DNA of 64,000 bases from Ancylobacter defluvii (GTDB taxonomy: Bacteria > Pseudomonadota > Alphaproteobacteria > Rhizobiales > Xanthobacteraceae): assembly GCF_018390605.1 (NCBI RefSeq), contig NZ_JAHBGD010000002.1, positions 1 through 64,000 of the forward strand, given 5' to 3'. Below are positions 10,931 through 20,284 of this stretch, piece by piece. Numbering within the stretch: position 1 is the first letter of the stretch; the number at the start of each line of letters is the position of its first letter. Position numbers and translations under genes: made by a program. Under the pieces are notes generated by a model, which saw only the letters and a program-made list of their open reading frames with translations, was not told the DNA's origin and did no database searches.

Positions 10931-12379
10931 ATGATCGCGCTCGCCCGCTACGGAGCCGCCGCCGCCTGCGTGGTGACGGTGTTCTTGCTCGCCGCAGCGA
11001 TGGGCGCGCTGCTGCGGCACGAGGACGGTGCGGCGGCGTTCCTGGCGACTGCCCTGCTCACCGTATTCGGCGCCGGCGCCGTCTATCTGGGACTGCGCAA
11101 CGTCAAGGCCCAGCTCGGCCGCCTGTCGTCCTTCGCGCTGCTGCTCGTGCTCTGGCTGGGCATTCCGGCGATTGCCGCCTTTCCCATCTACGCGACCACG
11201 CCGTTCACTTTCGCCCAGTCCTGGTTCGAGGCGATCTTAACCTTCACGACTACCGGTGGCGGAGCGATCCACGACGTGGATGCGCTGCCGCGGGCGACGC
11301 TGGGCTGGTTGCTGACCCTGCAATGGACCGGCGGGTTGCTGACCCTGGTCGGCTTTGTCGCGGTGCTGGGGCCGGCCGGCGTCGGCGGATTGCCGGATCA
11401 CGCCGAGCGCAGCCATCTGCTGCGTCGGAGCGGGGCGACCTCCCTTTCCGACGCCCTGCGGCAGGTTCTTCCTTTCTATTTTGGCGCCACGGTGGTCTGC
11501 ACGGTGATGCTCTATGCGGTCGGTCTGCGGGTGTTCGACGCCCTCGGCCTTGCCGGTGCCGCGCTATCGACCGGCAGCGTGCTGCCGGATGCCGACGGCA
11601 TGGCGGCCTATGGGCATTTCGCCGTCAAGCTGGTGATGATGCTGTTCATGCTGGTCGGCGGCACCAGCATTCTCTGGCATCGCATGCTCCTCACCCGGCG
11701 ATTTCGCCTGGCGCTCGGCCAGCAGGAAAATCTCGGCGTGGTGCTGGCGAGCCTCGTTATCGGCATCCTCGCCGCCGCCGGCTGGTACGCGACGCCGATC
11801 GGCCACCAGTCGCTACCGCTGGCACTGGAGGACGGCCTGTTCACCGGCATCGCGCTGGTGACCACCACCGCCATCGAGCCGCATGCCGGCGCTTTCGCGG
11901 TCCTGCCACTGGTCCTGGTGCTGGTGGTCGTTTTTGTCGGCGGCGCGAGCTTTTCCTCGGCGGGCGGCATCAAGATGTACCGTGCCGCCGCCATGGCCGT
12001 GCAGAGCTCGCTGGAGCTGGAACGGCTGGTGCACCCCAATGCGGTGCATCCGCGCCGCCTCGGGCAGCAGAGCATCACCATGCAGATGATGAAGGCAATC
12101 TGGCTGTGCTTCGGCGTGGCTTGCTGTGTGGTCGTGATGTTGACCGCGGCCATCGCGCCGGCAATGCCGAGCTTCGAGTCGGCTCTCGTCGCCATCGTCG
12201 CCGCGATCAGCAATGCCGGACCGATTTATTCTGCCGGCTGGACGGAAGGCGTCGTCTGGCCGGATTGGATCGCGCTGCCGACCTACGCCCAGCTTATACT
12301 GGCGATCGCCATGATTCTCGGACGGCTGGAGATCCTCGTCGTCGTGGGATTGGCGCATTTCGCCTTTTGGCGGCGGTAA
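10931..12379 (+). CDS. trkH: Trk-type potassium transporter membrane subunit TrkH
   Basis: Integral membrane subunit of the Trk potassium uptake system, 482 residues with about ten hydrophobic segments in the four-repeat M1-P-M2 layout. Pore-loop filter sequences are recognisable as TTTGGGAI (repeat 1), LSTGSV (repeat 2), VTTTAIEPH (repeat 3) and ISNAGPIYS (repeat 4). In repeat 3 the position usually held by the filter glycine reads Ala314, which is odd because these glycines are normally conserved. The gene follows trkA by 13 bp and precedes the aminotransferase gene by 13 bp, so it belongs to the same transcript. The family is clear; transport selectivity cannot be read from sequence. Confidence 0.88.
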   Translation: MIALARYGAAAACVVTVFLLAAAMGALLRHEDGAAAFLATALLTVFGAGAVYLGLRNVKAQLGRLSSFALLLVLWLGIPAIAAFPIYATTPFTFAQSWFEAILTFTTTGGGAIHDVDALPRATLGWLLTLQWTGGLLTLVGFVAVLGPAGVGGLPDHAERSHLLRRSGATSLSDALRQVLPFYFGATVVCTVMLYAVGLRVFDALGLAGAALSTGSVLPDADGMAAYGHFAVKLVMMLFMLVGGTSILWHRMLLTRRFRLALGQQENLGVVLASLVIGILAAAGWYATPIGHQSLPLALEDGLFTGIALVTTTAIEPHAGAFAVLPLVLVLVVVFVGGASFSSAGGIKMYRAAAMAVQSSLELERLVHPNAVHPRRLGQQSITMQMMKAIWLCFGVACCVVVMLTAAIAPAMPSFESALVAIVAAISNAGPIYSAGWTEGVVWPDWIALPTYAQLILAIAMILGRLEILVVVGLAHFAFWRR

Positions 12380-12392
12380 CCTTGAGGAAATC

Positions 12393-13253
12393 ATGTCGCG
12401 CGTGGCTTATGTAAACGGTCTGTATGTCCCGCATGCCGAAGCCGCCGTGCATGTGGAGGATCGCGGCTACCAGTTCGCCGATGGCGTCTACGAGGTCTGC
12501 GAAGTGCGTGGCGGCCGGATGATCGACGAGCGCCGCCACATGGGCCGCTTGCAACGCTCGCTGCGCGAGTTGCGGATCGTGATGCCGATGTCGCTCGGCG
12601 CGCTCGGCGTGGTGCTGCGCGAGACCATCCGGCGCAACCGCGTGCGCGACGGCATCGTCTATCTGCAGGTGACGCGCGGCGTCGCCCGGCGCGATCACTA
12701 TTTCCCTGCGCCCGATACGCCGCCGTCGATCGTCGTCACCGCCCGCGCGTCGATTCCGGCGAAGGTACCGGCACCGGCAATCAGCGGAGCAGCCGTCATC
12801 ACGGTTCCCGACAACCGCTGGGATCGCGTGGACATCAAGACCGTCGGCCTGCTGCCGAACGTGCTCGCCAAGCAGGCGGCCAAGGAGGCCGGCGCGCGAG
12901 AGGCGTGGTTCGTGCGGGATGGCGTGGTCATGGAGGGTGGGTCGACCAATGCCTGGATCGTCACTCAGGCCGGCGCCATCGTCACCCGACCGGCGGAATC
13001 CGGCATTCTGCGCGGAATCACCCGCACCGTGCTGCTGGAAGTCGCGAATCGACTTGGCCTGACAGTGGATGAGCGCGATTTCACGCTCGACGAGGCTTTC
13101 GCCGCCCGAGAGGCTTTCATTTCCTCGGCCAGCAATGTGGTGGTGCCGATCGTCAGCATCGACGGAAAGACCATTGGTGACGGCAAACCGGGGCCCGTCG
13201 CGCGTTCGTTGCGCGATTCTTTCTACGATGTTGCGGAATTTGCCCGGAAATAG
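12393..13253 (+). CDS. dat: D-amino-acid aminotransferase (class IV PLP enzyme)
   Basis: Fold-type IV pyridoxal-phosphate aminotransferase, 286 residues, most like D-alanine transaminases, which interconvert D-amino acids and 2-oxo acids and supply D-glutamate or D-alanine. Visible are the N-terminal VEDRGYQFADGVYEV, the PLP lysine Lys149 in DIKTVGLLPN, the MEGGSTNAW loop, and the C-terminal FISSASNVVVPI. Branched-chain aminotransferase and aminodeoxychorismate lyase share the fold. The DRGYQFADG and SSA motifs favour D-amino-acid transaminase, but substrate choice is inferred. It sits between trkH and hfq. Confidence 0.85.
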   Translation: MSRVAYVNGLYVPHAEAAVHVEDRGYQFADGVYEVCEVRGGRMIDERRHMGRLQRSLRELRIVMPMSLGALGVVLRETIRRNRVRDGIVYLQVTRGVARRDHYFPAPDTPPSIVVTARASIPAKVPAPAISGAAVITVPDNRWDRVDIKTVGLLPNVLAKQAAKEAGAREAWFVRDGVVMEGGSTNAWIVTQAGAIVTRPAESGILRGITRTVLLEVANRLGLTVDERDFTLDEAFAAREAFISSASNVVVPIVSIDGKTIGDGKPGPVARSLRDSFYDVAEFARK

Positions 13254-13288
13254 CGCAAGACCCCTTCACAGACGAATGCATCTTGCGC
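13253..13288 (+). terminator. Stem-loop directly after the aminotransferase stop
   Basis: GCGCAAGA (13253-13260) pairs perfectly with TCTTGCGC (13281-13288) across a 20-base loop, starting on the last base of the stop codon. There is no T-run. It may be an attenuating structure before hfq rather than a true terminator. Confidence 0.35.
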
Positions 13289-13402
13289 GATAGGCTTGGT
13301 GTGCGATGTTAAAAGAGCATGCTGCCATTGCCGATCCCCGGACGGGAGAGGTAAAGGCGGCAGCCGCGCCGGCGCACCACACAAACAACGGATCAAAAAA
13401 TC

Positions 13403-13654
13403 ATGGCCGCGGAACGTACCCAAAACCTTCAGGACACTTTTCTCAACCACGTCCGCAAGAACAAGACGCCACTTACGATCTTCCTCGTTAATGGCGTGAA
13501 GCTGCAGGGAGTTGTCACCTGGTTCGACAATTTCTGCGTCCTGCTGCGGCGGGATGGACACTCGCAGCTGGTCTACAAGCACGCGATCTCCACCATCATG
13601 CCCGGTCATCCCGTCCAACTTTTCGAGCCTGACGAGACCGGCGAGAAGGGTTGA
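13403..13654 (+). CDS. hfq: RNA chaperone Hfq
   Basis: Sm-like hexameric RNA chaperone of 83 residues that pairs small RNAs with target mRNAs. The Sm1 motif region [20 protein letters not shown] and the Sm2 motif [10 protein letters not shown] are both intact, as is the N-terminal NLQDTFLN. It lies downstream of ntrYX and upstream of hflX, as in many rhizobia. The 149-bp spacer upstream, with an AT-rich stretch just before the ATG, could hold its own promoter. The stop overlaps a TTG start of hflX (13651-13654), implying coupling. Confidence 0.97.
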   Translation: MAAERTQNLQDTFLNHVRKNKTPLTIFLVNGVKLQGVVTWFDNFCVLLRRDGHSQLVYKHAISTIMPGHPVQLFEPDETGEKG

Positions 13655-15057
13655 GCTTGGAAAGCAGGAACTCCCGGCGCTCGCCCGCCGGTTCCGGCGA
13701 GGGCCCCGTACCGACCGACGACCACAACGGCAACGCCACCCGCGTCGTCGTGCTGGTGCCTCATGTCTCGCGACGGCCGGGCGAGGAGGGGGAGCGCAGG
13801 CGCTCGCCTGACGCCCGGCTCGACGAGGCGGTCGGCCTCGCCGGCGCCATCGACCTCGATGTCGTCTCTGCTCATATCGTCGGCCTTTCCGCCGTGCGGC
13901 CCGCTACCTATCTGGGCAGCGGCAAGGTCGAGGAAATCGCAGAAGACGTGAAGGCGCACGAGGCGGGCCTCGTCTTTGTCGATGCGCCGCTCAGCCCGGT
14001 GCAGCAACGCAACCTCGAAAAGGCCTGGTCCGCCAAGGTGATCGACCGGACGGCTCTGATCCTGGAGATTTTCGGCCAGCGTGCCCGCACCAAGGAAGGC
14101 GTGCTCCAGGTCGAGCTCGCGCATTTGAATTATCAGAAGAGCCGGCTGGTCCGCTCCTGGACCCATCTCGAACGCCAGCGCGGCGGCTTCGGCTTCCTCG
14201 GCGGTCCCGGCGAGACCCAGATCGAAGCCGACCGCCGCGTCATCGGCGAGCGCATCTACAAGATCGAGCGCGAGCTCGAGCAGGTGAAGCGCACCCGCGC
14301 GCTGCACCGTGCCAGCCGCAAGAAGGTGCCTTACCCGGTGGTTGCCTTGGTCGGCTATACCAATGCCGGCAAGTCGACGCTGTTCAACCGGCTCACGGCC
14401 GCCAGCGTCATGGCGCAGGACCTGCTCTTCGCGACGCTCGACCCGACGCTGCGCTCGGTGAAGCTCGATACCGGCGACCAGATCATCCTTTCCGACACGG
14501 TGGGCTTCATCTCCGACCTGCCGACACAGCTGGTGGCGGCCTTCCGGGCGACGCTGGAAGAGGTGATCGAAGCCGACATCATCCTGCATGTACGCGACGT
14601 CTCGCATGAGGACACACAGGCGCAAGCCGCCGACGTCGCCGATGTGCTGCGTGGCCTCGGCGTCGATCCTGAGGACGACCAGCGGCTGATCGAAGTATGG
14701 AACAAGATCGATCGCCTCGACGAGGACGGGCGTACCCAGATCTTCAATTCCGCCGCCCGCCTCACAGGCGATGCGCATCCGATTCCGGTTTCGGCACTGA
14801 CCGGCGAGGGACTTGATGAGCTCAAGCTGGCCATTGCCCACCGGCTCTCGCGCGATCGGGTGACGCTGACGCTCGATCTCGACCCGGCGGACGGGGAGGG
14901 GCTCAGCTGGCTCTACCGCCACAGCGAAGTGCTGGACCGCCGAAACGGCGAGAGCGGCACGCTGCATCTGGTTGTACGGGTTGCGCCGGACCGGGCCGAG
15001 AATATCGAACGCCGCTTCGGCGCCCGCCGCATCGCCGGGCGGCGCGGTGCCGCCTGA
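13651..15057 (+). CDS. hflX: Ribosome-associated GTPase HflX
   Basis: GTPase that splits or rescues stalled ribosomes under stress in the family. The N-terminal HflX domain (about 20-200) includes [12 protein letters not shown] and [10 protein letters not shown]. The glycine-rich linker is [15 protein letters not shown]. The G domain has G1 [13 protein letters not shown]3 DTVGF and G4 NKID. Length is 468 residues. I assign the TTG at 13651 because it overlaps the hfq stop (TTGA); another TTG lies at 13657. No closer ATG exists before conserved sequence. The hfq-hflX pair is typical of proteobacteria. Confidence 0.93.
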   Translation: MSLESRNSRRSPAGSGEGPVPTDDHNGNATRVVVLVPHVSRRPGEEGERRRSPDARLDEAVGLAGAIDLDVVSAHIVGLSAVRPATYLGSGKVEEIAEDVKAHEAGLVFVDAPLSPVQQRNLEKAWSAKVIDRTALILEIFGQRARTKEGVLQVELAHLNYQKSRLVRSWTHLERQRGGFGFLGGPGETQIEADRRVIGERIYKIERELEQVKRTRALHRASRKKVPYPVVALVGYTNAGKSTLFNRLTAASVMAQDLLFATLDPTLRSVKLDTGDQIILSDTVGFISDLPTQLVAAFRATLEEVIEADIILHVRDVSHEDTQAQAADVADVLRGLGVDPEDDQRLIEVWNKIDRLDEDGRTQIFNSAARLTGDAHPIPVSALTGEGLDELKLAIAHRLSRDRVTLTLDLDPADGEGLSWLYRHSEVLDRRNGESGTLHLVVRVAPDRAENIERRFGARRIAGRRGAA

Positions 15058-15103
15058 GAGCCGCCCCCTTCTTCACCGATACCTCCGCCCGAGATCCCCA
15101 GAG

Positions 15104-16441
15104 ATGACGACGCCCACCCTCGCCGAGCTCGAAACGCTGTTCCATACGCGCCGGGCGACCATCGGCATCATCGGCCTCGGCTATGTCGGCCTGCCTTTGG
15201 CGCTGGTTGCCGCCGAGGCAGGCTTCTCCGTGATCGGCTTCGACATCAATTCGCGCCGCGTCGACGCGATCAACGCCGGCGAGCAGGTGATCCGCTATAT
15301 CCCGGCGACGCGCATGGAGGCGGCGCTGGCCGGCGGGCGTTTCAAGGCCGCCACCGACTTCTCCGGGCTCGGCGACTGCGACGCCATCATCATCTGCGTG
15401 CCGACGCCGCTGACGCGCCAGCGCGAGCCCGACCTCTCCTTCGTTGCCGACACGACCAGGACCATCGCGATCACCCTTAGGCAGGGCCAGCTCGTGGTGC
15501 TGGAATCGACGACCTGGCCCGGCACGACCGTCGAGCTGGTAAAGCCGATCCTGGAAGCAACCGGCCTTGTCTCCGGCCGGGATTTCTTCCTCGCCTTCTC
15601 GCCGGAGCGCGAGGATCCCGGCAATCCCAGCTACTCCACCGCCACCATCCCCAAGGTGGTCGGCGGCGACGGGCCGGAGGCGGGCACGCTGGCGCAATTG
15701 CTCTACGGCCAGTTTATCAGCGCCGTGGTGCCGGTTTCGTCGACCCAGGCCGCCGAGGCGGTTAAGCTCACGGAGAACATCTTCCGCTCGGTCAACATCG
15801 CTCTGGTGAACGAGCTGAAGACCGTCTACGCCGCCATGGGCGTCGATATCTGGGAGGTGATCGAAGCGGCAAGCAGCAAGCCGTTCGGCTTCATGCCCTT
15901 CTATCCCGGCCCCGGCCTCGGCGGGCATTGCATCCCGATCGACCCGTTCTACCTGACCTGGAAGGCGCGGGAGTTCGACATCGAAACCCGCTTCATCGAG
16001 CTCGCCGGCCAGATCAATACCCGCATGCCCTATCTGGTGGTCGACCAGCTCGCCGAGGCGCTGGACCGCTATTTCGGCCATGGCCTTGCCGGCGCGCACA
16101 TCCTGGTGCTTGGCGTCGCCTACAAGAAGAACGTCGACGACGTCCGCGAGAGCCCGGCACTGAAGCTGATGGAGCTGATCGACGAGCGCGGCGGGCTGTG
16201 CGAATTCCATGATCCACAAGTGGCGGCGCTGCCGCCGACCCGCCGGCATCCGCGCCTCAGCGGCAAGCAATCGATCCCGCTCGACGCCTCGACGCTTGCC
16301 GGATTCGACGCGGTGCTGGTCGCGACCGATCATGACGGCGTCGACTATGCGCTGGTGGCGGCGCAGGCCAAGCTGGTGGTCGATACCCGCAACGTCTTCG
16401 CGCGGCTTGGTCTTTCGCCGCAGCGGCTGGTCAAGGCCTGA
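15104..16441 (+). CDS. UDP-N-acetyl-hexosamine 6-dehydrogenase family protein (WbpA/TviB/WecC-like)
   Basis: Nucleotide-sugar dehydrogenase that would oxidise C6 of a UDP-sugar to a uronic acid with NAD, feeding surface polysaccharide synthesis. The N-terminal Rossmann loop IGIIGLGYVGLPLA begins near residue 16. The catalytic cysteine is in GPGLGGHCIPIDP. The C-terminal NAD-binding part has LGVAYKKNVDDVRESPA. At 445 residues and with this C-terminal motif, it resembles UDP-GlcNAc or UDP-ManNAc dehydrogenases more than UDP-glucose dehydrogenase; substrate is inferred. I chose the ATG at 15104 because upstream codons overlap the end of hflX. It is the first gene of the accessory block. The four glycosyltransferase genes at 29047-34705 are possible pathway partners. 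Confidence 0.85.
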   Translation: MTTPTLAELETLFHTRRATIGIIGLGYVGLPLALVAAEAGFSVIGFDINSRRVDAINAGEQVIRYIPATRMEAALAGGRFKAATDFSGLGDCDAIIICVPTPLTRQREPDLSFVADTTRTIAITLRQGQLVVLESTTWPGTTVELVKPILEATGLVSGRDFFLAFSPEREDPGNPSYSTATIPKVVGGDGPEAGTLAQLLYGQFISAVVPVSSTQAAEAVKLTENIFRSVNIALVNELKTVYAAMGVDIWEVIEAASSKPFGFMPFYPGPGLGGHCIPIDPFYLTWKAREFDIETRFIELAGQINTRMPYLVVDQLAEALDRYFGHGLAGAHILVLGVAYKKNVDDVRESPALKLMELIDERGGLCEFHDPQVAALPPTRRHPRLSGKQSIPLDASTLAGFDAVLVATDHDGVDYALVAAQAKLVVDTRNVFARLGLSPQRLVKA

Positions 16442-16455
16442 AGCGGTTTGGCCGC

Positions 16456-17415
16456 TCAGCCGCCGATCTTCGCGCAGATCGCGGGATCGGCGACATCCGT
16501 GCAGGCAGGCCCCCGGCGGAAATCGTCGTAATAGAGCCGCCAGACATTGCCGTCGCCGCCGCGATAAGGACCGAACTTGAAATACATGTGGTCGCCGAGC
16601 TGTGGCCCCTCATGGCCGATCTTGCCTTCGATCGTGACGATCCATTCGCCATTGGCAACGACGTCGATCCGTCCGTCACCCTTGGGGCCGGGCTTCACCA
16701 TGAAGACGTAGTCGATCCAGCCCGACCCGGCTGCCGGCAGCATACCGCGCGGCGTTACTCTGATATCCGGCGTGCAGCCGGTAAAGCCGGCCTCTTCCGG
16801 TCCCATCGCCCCCGGCTCGATGGCGATCAAGGTGCGGAATTGATTGAACTCGTCCGGCGGCGCGGCGATCGCCTCGCCGGGCTTGCAGCCGGTCGGCCGC
16901 TCCGGCGTGCCGATGGGAGCAAACTCGCCGGTGTCGGTGTCGACGGTGATCGCGACTCGCCCCTCCATAAGGCGCAGGGCAAGCAACGGGCTGTAGTCGC
17001 CCATCGCGCCAGGATCGATCTCGCGTTTCCACTGCATCATCACGTAGCGGTGGCGCTCGGTTGAAATCGGCTGGGCAAGCTGCATCGACAGCCCGTACCA
17101 TGTCGGCTGGCCGTAGGGCACCAGCACCTCGGGCTTCTCCCAGATCTCTGCGCGCTCGCTGCACAGCTCGTTCTCTGGCTTGCACAACGGCCGCACCGAT
17201 AGGTCGAGCGCCTGCTGGCCGCTGCGAACCACCTGAGACTGGAACACCACGGTTCCGGCGCTCTGCTCGCGGTTGTGCTTGTAGTAGAGGCCTCCTGCCG
17301 GCGTGAAGTCCTGTCCTTCGAACCCGTCGATGAGGGGAACATTCCTGGCCGGGTCGGCCATGCCCTGCGAGGTGAGCAGGGTTGCGAGCAGGGCAAGGGT
17401 CGTGGCAGTGCGCAT
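16456..17415 (-). CDS. Secreted polysaccharide-lyase-like (heparin lyase I type) protein
   Basis: 319 residues with a signal peptide (TTLALLATLLTSQGMA, cleavage near residue 20). The mature part looks like a beta-jelly-roll lyase of the Polysacc_lyase/heparin-lyase-I group: YYKHNREQ, a RAEIW strand, MQWKRE, and the C-terminal YFKFGPYRGG and YYDDFRRG. Four cysteines pair plausibly (CKPENELC, plus CTDVADPAIC at the end). The ATG at 17415 places the hydrophobic core correctly; an upstream TTG at 17430 adds five residues. It is convergent with the nucleotide-sugar dehydrogenase (14-bp gap) and divergent from the ABC-like gene. It may trim or release an exopolysaccharide; substrate unknown. Confidence 0.6.
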   Translation of the reverse strand: MRTATTLALLATLLTSQGMADPARNVPLIDGFEGQDFTPAGGLYYKHNREQSAGTVVFQSQVVRSGQQALDLSVRPLCKPENELCSERAEIWEKPEVLVPYGQPTWYGLSMQLAQPISTERHRYVMMQWKREIDPGAMGDYSPLLALRLMEGRVAITVDTDTGEFAPIGTPERPTGCKPGEAIAAPPDEFNQFRTLIAIEPGAMGPEEAGFTGCTPDIRVTPRGMLPAAGSGWIDYVFMVKPGPKGDGRIDVVANGEWIVTIEGKIGHEGPQLGDHMYFKFGPYRGGDGNVWRLYYDDFRRGPACTDVADPAICAKIGG

Positions 17416-17536
17416 GTCACTCGGACTCAATTGTCATGCTAAGATCATAAAGTGGTGAGGCCCTCGGCAAGCGGGCGGCGAGCACACCATTTGTAGCCGT
17501 CAGAGTACCCTTCAGCGAGAGAAGGCGCCAAGCGCG

Positions 17537-20254
17537 TTGTCGGTAAATTTTTTTCGTTACGTCTGGATGTACAGCCGGCGTGAGCAGCTCATTGTGCTGT
17601 TCTACGTGGTGGCGTCGCTGCCCTTCTATTGGTGGTCGCTCGACGTCCCAAAACGCATCGTCAATGAGGGCATTCAGGGCAGTGTCTTCGAGCATGGCGT
17701 AACCCAGGCCCGCCTGTTCGCCTTCACGATCTCGCTGCCCGATTTTCTCGGCGGCGGCAGCTATGTGATCTCCGACGGGCTGATGCTGGCCCAGCTGCCC
17801 TACCTCTTCGCGCTGAGCCTGGTCTTCCTCGCCCTCACGCTGATCAGCGGCTGGTTCAAATACGTCATCAATATCCGCAAGGGCGTGCTCGGCGAGCGCA
17901 TGCTGCGGCGGTTGCGCTTCGACCTGTTCGGCCTGGTGATGCGCTTCCGTCCCGAGGACATCCGCACGACCAAGTCGGCAGAAGTCACCAGCATGATCAA
18001 GGACGAGGTCGAGCCGATCGGCGGCTTCTTCGGCGAGGCCTTCATCACGCCGGCGTTTCTCGGCACCCAGGCGCTTACCGCCATGGCGTTCATCCTGGCC
18101 CAGAACCTGTGGCTCGGCACGCTGGCCATCGGCCTGATTCTGGTGCAGGGCGTCGTCATCCCGCATCTGCGCCGCGAACAGATCCGCCTTGGGCGGGAGC
18201 GGCAGATCGAATCGCGTATCCTGGCGGGACGTATCGGCGAGATGATCGAGGCGGCACCGGCGCTGCACAATTTTGGTGTCACCGGCCACTCTTCAGCAGA
18301 GATCGGCCACCGGCTCGGCACGCTGTTCGATATCCGGTTGCGGCTCTATCGCCGCAAATTTGCGGTCAAGTACCTCAACAACCTGCTCGCCCAGCTCACC
18401 CCCTTCGTCTTCTACACGCTTGGCGGCTATCTCGCCCTCCAGGGCCAGCTTGACATCGGCCAGCTGGTAGCTGTCATCGCCGCCTATCGCGACCTGCCCA
18501 CGCCGATCAAGGAGCTGATCGACTGGGACCAGCAGCGGGCAGACGTCACCGTCAAATATGAGCAGGTGGTCAGCCAGTTCTCCAAGGACACCCTGCTGCC
18601 GAAGGAAACCACAGAGCCGCCGCCGGTGATCCCTGCCGATGCGCCGATTACCGTGGTCGGCCTGCGGGTGGTCAATGGCCGCGGCCTGGTCCAGCTGGAT
18701 CGGATGTCGGTCGCCCTCGACAGGCCCGGCCGGATCGCCTTCGCCGGTCCCACCGGAGGCGGACGCGACGTTCTGGCAAAGGTGATCGGACGTCAGGTTA
18801 CCGACTATCAGGGCAGCGTGACGATCGGCAGGCACGAGCTCGCCGCGATGTCCGACCGCGAGGCCAGCAGCCTCATGCTTTACGTATCCAGCGAGCCATT
18901 CATCATGTCGGGCTCGATCCGCGACAACCTGACCCTGGCCTTGCGCCGCGCAACGCCGCGGCTGGATGAGCGGGCGCAGCTCTCCGCCAAGCAGCGCTAC
19001 TGGCTCGAAGAAGCGCGCATGACCGACAATCCGCTGGTGTCGCCCGACGCCGACTGGATCGACTATGCTGCCATCGGCGTCTCAAGTCCCGCCGAAGTCG
19101 ATACTGCCATCAGCAATGCGTTGCGCGTCGTGCGCGGCTATGACGAGATCTTTCGCGTCGGCATGTCGAGCCGCCTCGGCGACAATGTGCCGCCCGAAAT
19201 CGCGGAGCAACTGCTGGCGGCACGGCCGGCAATGATCGAGCGCTTCAGGGAACAGGGCCTCGCGCAGTATGTGGAGGCTTTCCAGCCCGACACCTTCAAC
19301 ACCAGCGCGAGCATTGGCGAAAACCTGCTTTACGGCGTGGCGGTCGGCAACCGCTTCGCGCCGGAAAACATGGCCGCCGAACCCTTCATGCGTTCGATCA
19401 TCGCGGCAGAAGCTCTTACGGCACCGCTCACCACGATCGGTATCAAGATGGTGGAGACAGTGGCGGATGTCTTTCAGGATCTGGCCCCTGACAACCCGCT
19501 GCGCGAGCGCTACTCCTTCATCGACAATGCCGAGATCGAGGCGGTGTGGCCGGAGGTGCGTTCGGCCTGGAATCGCGGCCAGCGGCGGCATCTGAGCGCA
19601 CAGGTGCGCGACAAGCTGATCGGCTATGCGCTGATGTATGTCGAGCCGCGGCACCGCCTGAACCTGATCGACGATCGGCTGGTCGCCCGCATATTGCGGG
19701 CGCGCACCAGCTTCCGGCAATTCTTGCCGGCATCGGACGCCAAGGACGTGGAGTTCTACGACGAGGGGCGGCTGATGCCAGCGGCGTCGATCCGCGACAA
19801 TTTGATATTCGGCCGCATGCGTTACGGGAAGGCGCATATGCGCGACAAGCTGCTCGCCGAGGTGGCCGAAGTGCTGAACCAGCACGGCCTGGAGAGCTTC
19901 GTGGTCTCGAAGGGCCTGGACCAGGAGGTCGGGCCGGGCGGGCGTTTGATCTCGGTGCAGCAGCGCGTGACGGTGCAATTGGCCCGCGCGATGCTGCGCC
20001 AGCCGGATATTCTCATTCTAGACGATGCTCTATCTAGCTTCGCGCCGTCGGAAGGCCATATGATCCTTCAGAACATCATGGATGCCATGCCGGGGCGGAC
20101 CATCATCGTGACCCAATCGAGCGAAGACGAACTGTCGAGCTTCGACATGGTACTGAAGTTCGAGGGTGCTAAGTTCACTGGCCTGCAGCGAAAAGACAGT
20201 GCTCAGGCCGCTTCCGAAGCGGTGGAGCCGGTGCCGGCGGTGGCATCTGCATAA
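17537..20254 (+). CDS. ABC-exporter-like membrane protein with degenerate nucleotide-binding domain
   Basis: 905 residues. Residues 1-340 are an exporter-type membrane domain with about six hydrophobic segments. The nucleotide-binding domain starts near 380 and departs from consensus at every catalytic site. Walker A reads GPTGGGRD (404-411, Lys and Ser replaced). The Q-loop glutamine is absent before PFIMSG. The signature is SVQQ (806-809). Walker B ends Asp829-Asp830 instead of Asp-Glu, and the switch histidine is Gln860. About 300 residues are inserted between Q-loop and signature, containing two further copies of the X-loop-like SIRDNL motif (592-596 as SIGEN, 751-755 as SIRDN). The start is a TTG at 17537; no earlier ATG is in frame. 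It heads the unit with the cyclic-nucleotide-binding and cyclase genes. ATP hydrolysis looks unlikely; function unknown. Confidence 0.8.
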   Translation: MSVNFFRYVWMYSRREQLIVLFYVVASLPFYWWSLDVPKRIVNEGIQGSVFEHGVTQARLFAFTISLPDFLGGGSYVISDGLMLAQLPYLFALSLVFLALTLISGWFKYVINIRKGVLGERMLRRLRFDLFGLVMRFRPEDIRTTKSAEVTSMIKDEVEPIGGFFGEAFITPAFLGTQALTAMAFILAQNLWLGTLAIGLILVQGVVIPHLRREQIRLGRERQIESRILAGRIGEMIEAAPALHNFGVTGHSSAEIGHRLGTLFDIRLRLYRRKFAVKYLNNLLAQLTPFVFYTLGGYLALQGQLDIGQLVAVIAAYRDLPTPIKELIDWDQQRADVTVKYEQVVSQFSKDTLLPKETTEPPPVIPADAPITVVGLRVVNGRGLVQLDRMSVALDRPGRIAFAGPTGGGRDVLAKVIGRQVTDYQGSVTIGRHELAAMSDREASSLMLYVSSEPFIMSGSIRDNLTLALRRATPRLDERAQLSAKQRYWLEEARMTDNPLVSPDADWIDYAAIGVSSPAEVDTAISNALRVVRGYDEIFRVGMSSRLGDNVPPEIAEQLLAARPAMIERFREQGLAQYVEAFQPDTFNTSASIGENLLYGVAVGNRFAPENMAAEPFMRSIIAAEALTAPLTTIGIKMVETVADVFQDLAPDNPLRERYSFIDNAEIEAVWPEVRSAWNRGQRRHLSAQVRDKLIGYALMYVEPRHRLNLIDDRLVARILRARTSFRQFLPASDAKDVEFYDEGRLMPAASIRDNLIFGRMRYGKAHMRDKLLAEVAEVLNQHGLESFVVSKGLDQEVGPGGRLISVQQRVTVQLARAMLRQPDILILDDALSSFAPSEGHMILQNIMDAMPGRTIIVTQSSEDELSSFDMVLKFEGAKFTGLQRKDSAQAASEAVEPVPAVASA

Positions 20255-20284
20255 AGGGGATCGTGTTCCTCAGGAGGTTGGAAA

